A DNA stretch of 64,000 nucleotides from positions 186,001 to 250,000 of the forward strand of contig JAACJM010000069.1 in assembly GCA_013368315.1 (NCBI GenBank), in the 5' to 3' direction. Made by a program: the position numbers and the translations under genes. This DNA comes from Tetrapyrgos nigripes. Its lineage: Eukaryota > Basidiomycota > Agaricomycetes > Agaricales > Campanellaceae. The notes beneath the pieces are model-generated. The model was not told where the DNA came from and made no database searches. It saw only the letters and a program-made list of their open reading frames with translations. Within the stretch, counting starts at the first letter, position 1. The number at the start of each line of letters is the position of its first letter. Shown here in pieces: positions 60,086 to 64,000 of the stretch.

Positions 60086-62800
60086 GTTGTCGAGCAGTTG
60101 CCACAACGAGAAAGGGCAGGTGGAGGAATGAGGACGGGTTATCTTCCGGAGGCTTTATATCTGGCTGCACAGAGCAGCGCGACTTGACATGCGGCAGATT
60201 CGATCGGGGGCCCGGTACGCAGAACCGGTTGACAGGGTGATCCCGTCCGTGGCCGGGGTGGCGCCGAAACCACATATCGCTTTATTATTATTTTATGAGC
60301 ACAGCCGACTCCGTCGCTTGCAACTCATCGTCGTGACTCCTTTCTCGACCGATATACGCCTATATACGCTCCAACTACTTACCTCTAAAGTCTCGAAATC
60401 TTCAGAGGTGAAGGCCCGGTTTCATCGCCTTGCCCAAAACGGGTTGACACGCTTCACTCCTGTCGGCATCCCGACTCGAAGACCTCTCCGTCTCGACAAC
60501 AACCTATCAATTTATCAATCCTCCTTCCTTATTTGACACCTTGTACGTCCCGCAAAAATCGCAAGAAGCCTGTCGATCCAATCCTTCTTGGCTTTGATGG
60601 TCGAACACGGCACCGAGCCCCGTTAGTGGCTATCATCATTCCTTAGCTTCGGCAAATATCTCCCCAGGTAGTCTCTTGCGTAGAGTCTCAAGTTTGTTCT
60701 GTCGTACAACCAAGGGTCGAATCCAACATACCAGTACATCTAACCAAAACAGGCAATCTATCATCTCTTCGCCAGTCTGCTTTGCGTGTGTTTCGTTATT
60801 GACAGCCTCGCCGACACGCGTACGGATCCGCCTTCATTTATCAGTTGTCTGGCATTTATTTCTTTGATGATTACTACGGAATTACCATGTCTATACAGCT
60901 CAGCTGCCTGCCTAGCTGTCTCTCGAATCAACAAAATCACGCAAACACTTACCAGACTGACTTACTAAACTTCGTCAGAGTTTTCGTCACTTGATCAGAT
61001 GCTGCTAGTGGCAACGATCTAGCTCTCGCGCCCACGTCTCGAGGTTATGACGCTTCCAGCCGCACTATCCTAATCTTTCCACGCCTTGCACTCCGAGACC
61101 AGATCCGTTTAGGACTTATGTTCCCCATGCGAAGGATATGGACTCTGTCGTCAAGGCTCCAAATTAGACCTAGTAGTCGCGAGAGCGACACTGGGTTCAG
61201 CTTCGAAGACTGCGTACCATCGTGCCAGTATGTACGCTAACCACGGACTGACTTGCGTCCGTGCATTTAAAGGACTGGCCTACATAGCTCTCCTGGACGA
61301 GTCCTTTGGGGTATGTGCTATTTGCATTCGTCTTCAGCATCGCACCTCGCCCCACACCTCTAGTCGAATGTTCTCTTGCTCGTCTTGCCATAGACAGGAT
61401 CGTCAGGAACTCTCAGGAACTCTATGGTTGCCAATCGCCGAACCATACTATTCCAAATGGTAAAATGGCGCATTTTTCTGAATTTAACCGCAGTCAATCG
61501 TAGGACCCACATGCAACTAAGCTATCAGTCAGCGCTCGCACTGCCAATTTCCCCAAACTCTCCAGCCGACTTGACTGTTGTCTTGGTCAGCGTCGGGACC
61601 GTCCTTGTTCAGCGAGCGAGGTTAGAGTGGACGGTCATTCCTCCAACGCTTCAAGTGGTAATGCACATTCTGGCAGTCGTATACCCGTATTTTAGTGTTT
61701 GAGTGTATTCCAGATTATTCAAGCAGTCGTCTTGCTGGAATACTAGAAGTTCAAATCTCCAATATTCTCAACAACGAAATCCACATACCCCCTATTGTCA
61801 TCCCATCTACCGCTCCTTTTGCATCAAACGCGCGACCGACGCGTCAAATCGTTGAGAAGACGCGTCAAAGAACCACAAGAAGGGAATTTAGGAAGTAATG
61901 TACCTGCATTTCGTCTTCTTGAGCGCGTGAGTGCGGTACCGATGCCAGGCCGAAGGATGAAAATTTTTGTGAACGTCAACCTCCAGACTCCGGATCCAGT
62001 GAACGAAAAAGGCATTTATTGCGCAATAAATAATTTCAATTTTTCAACAATAAACGAGCACTGCCTCGTTTGAAATCAAATTACTCCCATTATCTCCGTT
62101 CCGTTCCGTTGCAATTGACAACCAACCTCCGACAAAGCCTCTCGAAGCGTTCAGTTTGCCACGTCAACCGTTCAACGTTCAACGCCAAGACGACGGGTCG
62201 GGTTGGGGTGAGATGTTTCATGAGTTTCAGGTAAAACCGTACTTTTTTACTTCAGATCAGTCGGGCAGAACCATCGGCCCTCGGCTACGATGGAACCAAA
62301 CGTCGGCGCTGAAAATAAAATTTCGTTGAGAAGACCCTTGGTCTTCCTTGGTTCTTCCTTCGCGCGCGTTTCAAAAATATCTTAGCCAAAACCAGGGCCA
62401 GGGGCACTATCTAGAAGAAGTATCCAATATGTATGACTTATTTTGACACTAGGGTCCAACAAGCGCCAAACGCCTAAAATAATTGCTCGAAAACTCAAAA
62501 AGTGGATCCACTTCGTCCCTTGGACCGACGTTAGTGCACTACTACTTAGCTCCAGATATCAAACCATGGGTAGTCGAAAAGCGGCCGTCTCTGCCCGTTT
62601 TTTCCTATTAGTTAGTCTCTCTCATGGAACACTTTGCACTTGAGGTCGTTCTAAGGTCGTTCCTAGCTTTAAGCAAATCCTAACGTTGACGGTGGATGGA
62701 TGGATACACATTGGACCTGGACACAGATTACATCCACTCAATCAACGAATGGGATAGCTTCTTTTCTTCTTATCCGAGACGTGGTTCGAGGTAGAATGTC
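60086..62800. other. Gene-free region
   Basis: The left end holds the promoter of the serine-rich gene. Short ORFs here (for example 60189-60536, 61695-61898) have no recognisable domains and no plausible splice partners. I see no gene. Confidence 0.4.
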
Positions 62801-62810
62801 AAAGCGCTTC

Positions 62811-63352
62811 ACGGGTACAGTTCCCCGAGTCACCGACCATGCTGGCTGGGCCTGGCATACTTACCAGCTAAGTACTTCGTCTGCCTGCTTATGCCACAGT
62901 GACTACACGGGTACACTTCTCTGAGTCACCGACCGCGCTGGCTGGCATATTACCAGATACTTCGCAGTGCCTATACCACAGTGACTATATGGGTACAGTT
63001 CTCTGAGTCACCGACTACTTACGCTGGCTGGGCCTGGTGTACTACCAACTTCGTCTGCCTGCCTATGCCACAGTGACTACACGGGTACACTTCTCTGAGT
63101 CACCGACCGCGCTGGCTGGCCTATTACCAGATACTTCGCAGTGCCTATGCCACAGTGACTATATGGGTACAGTTCTCTGAGTCACCGACTACTTACGCTG
63201 GCTGGGCCTGGTGTACTACCAACTTCGTCTGCCTGCCTATGCCACAGTGACTGCACGGGTACACTTCTCTGAGTCACCGACCACATTGGCTGGGCCTGGC
63301 GTACTACCGGCTACTTGAACTTCATCTGCCTGCCTATGCCACAGTGACTGCA
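62811..63352. repeat. Minisatellite with 174-bp higher-order unit
   Basis: Six monomers start with (ac/at)gggtacagttctctgag-type sequence at 62811, 62907, 62989, 63081, 63163 and 63255. From 62907 lengths alternate 82 and 92 bp, so 62907-63080 and 63081-63254 are near-identical dimers of 174 bp. The outer monomers are more diverged. Common words are gagtcaccgac and gccacagtgact. Confidence 0.85.
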
Positions 63353-64000
63353 ATTTGCACTTGTGACTGAAACTCAAAACTTGTTACGTTGGATACCTAT
63401 ACAGATCGCCTCTGGATTGCCTACAGATACACAATGGCATGTATATGGAAATTGCGCCTGTTATTACACGTATGCCATGCGAGTCTGGAAAAACACCCGT
63501 GACCGTATACTAGAAGTTGTATAGCAGAGAAGTAAGTAATAGCTTGTGATTTCCCAGGACTGACACTCACTGACAGAATCAGACGCAAACGAGGTTTTGA
63601 TGGTAAACGTTCTACTGGGGGAGATCCACGAGCAGCACTTTGAAGGGATCTGCTTCATTCAAGTTATTAAAAACGCATGTGCCTGTGGTAATTCGAAGGA
63701 GGGCCGTTGTCATGGTTATGTTGAACTTGGGCGTTTTCTGGATCCGTGTCCTGGCAGATGAGTACACAACTCACTCTAACCGATTTATACGAGCTGTCCT
63801 CTATGAATTCTATACGAGCTATTTGTTGCCAACTCCAGATTTTGTCCTGAACAGGGTATACTACCTCGACTATATGCGGTGCCGAGTAGAAGGACGGTTG
63901 GTCTGGACTTGACTTCGACTTTCTTTTTGATTGATGAAATCTTGATGCTCGTACATAGACAGACATAGACAGAGCTACATTGGAGCATGTTCAGTGAGGT
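63353..64000. other. Gene-free region
   Basis: No supported gene. Short overlapping ORFs on both strands near 63640-63990 show no known motif. Confidence 0.3.

Overview
This window is nuclear DNA of a filamentous basidiomycete, most likely an Agaricomycete. Genes are dense and carry many introns of about 41-80 bp (mostly GT-AG), and the recognisable proteins (SF3B1, ARPC2, DNA ligase IV, Ade16/17, Zds, MZT1, TMA16) are typical fungal versions. I saw no rRNA, CRISPR array or prokaryotic operon.

Left part (1-22.9 kb) is mostly conserved housekeeping. SF3B1 (-) and ARPC2 (+) are divergent with only 77 bp between start codons. A Gin4/Hsl1-type kinase (-), DNA ligase IV (+, about 28 exons) and a forkhead factor (+) follow. 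A 4.3-kb gene-free stretch then carries a tRNA-derived SINE and a probable solo LTR. Next come the bifunctional purine gene ADE16/17 (+) and a choline-phosphate cytidylyltransferase-like gene (-) whose catalytic motifs are degenerate.

Middle part (22.9-55 kb) is an accessory region that looks like a duplicated, partly decayed secondary-metabolism locus. It holds three closely similar NRPS-like genes with adenylation, thiolation and thioesterase domains (A-T-TE): copy 1 at 24.7-29.0 kb (+), copy 2 at 29.8-34.0 kb (+), copy 3 at 47.4-51.6 kb (-). It also holds two closely similar half-size ABC transporters (35.0-37.8 kb +, 52.2-55.0 kb -). Copy 1 has two single-base frameshifts and a 1.4-kb inverted-repeat transposon in its promoter region. 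Copy 3 has one frameshift just before its carrier site. Only copy 2 reads through, and it needs one non-canonical GC donor. Fragments of neighbouring genes record the history: the 5' end of the cytidylyltransferase gene lies upstream of copies 2 and 3, and the 3' end of TMA16 lies downstream of copy 2, while intact TMA16 sits beside copy 3. Between the duplicated blocks are an F-box gene, an Old Yellow Enzyme that could be a tailoring enzyme, a Zds1-type gene, and the pair MZT1/TMA16 (46 bp apart). A decayed three-finger CCCH gene lies between copies 1 and 2.

Right part (55-64 kb) is gene-poor. It has a 148-bp tandem duplication, one hypothetical ORF, one lineage-specific serine-rich gene with two introns, and a minisatellite with a 174-bp higher-order repeat near 62.8-63.35 kb.

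Inference: the metabolite system would use the A-T-TE enzyme to activate and release an acid product and the ABC transporters to export it. The product cannot be read from the sequence.
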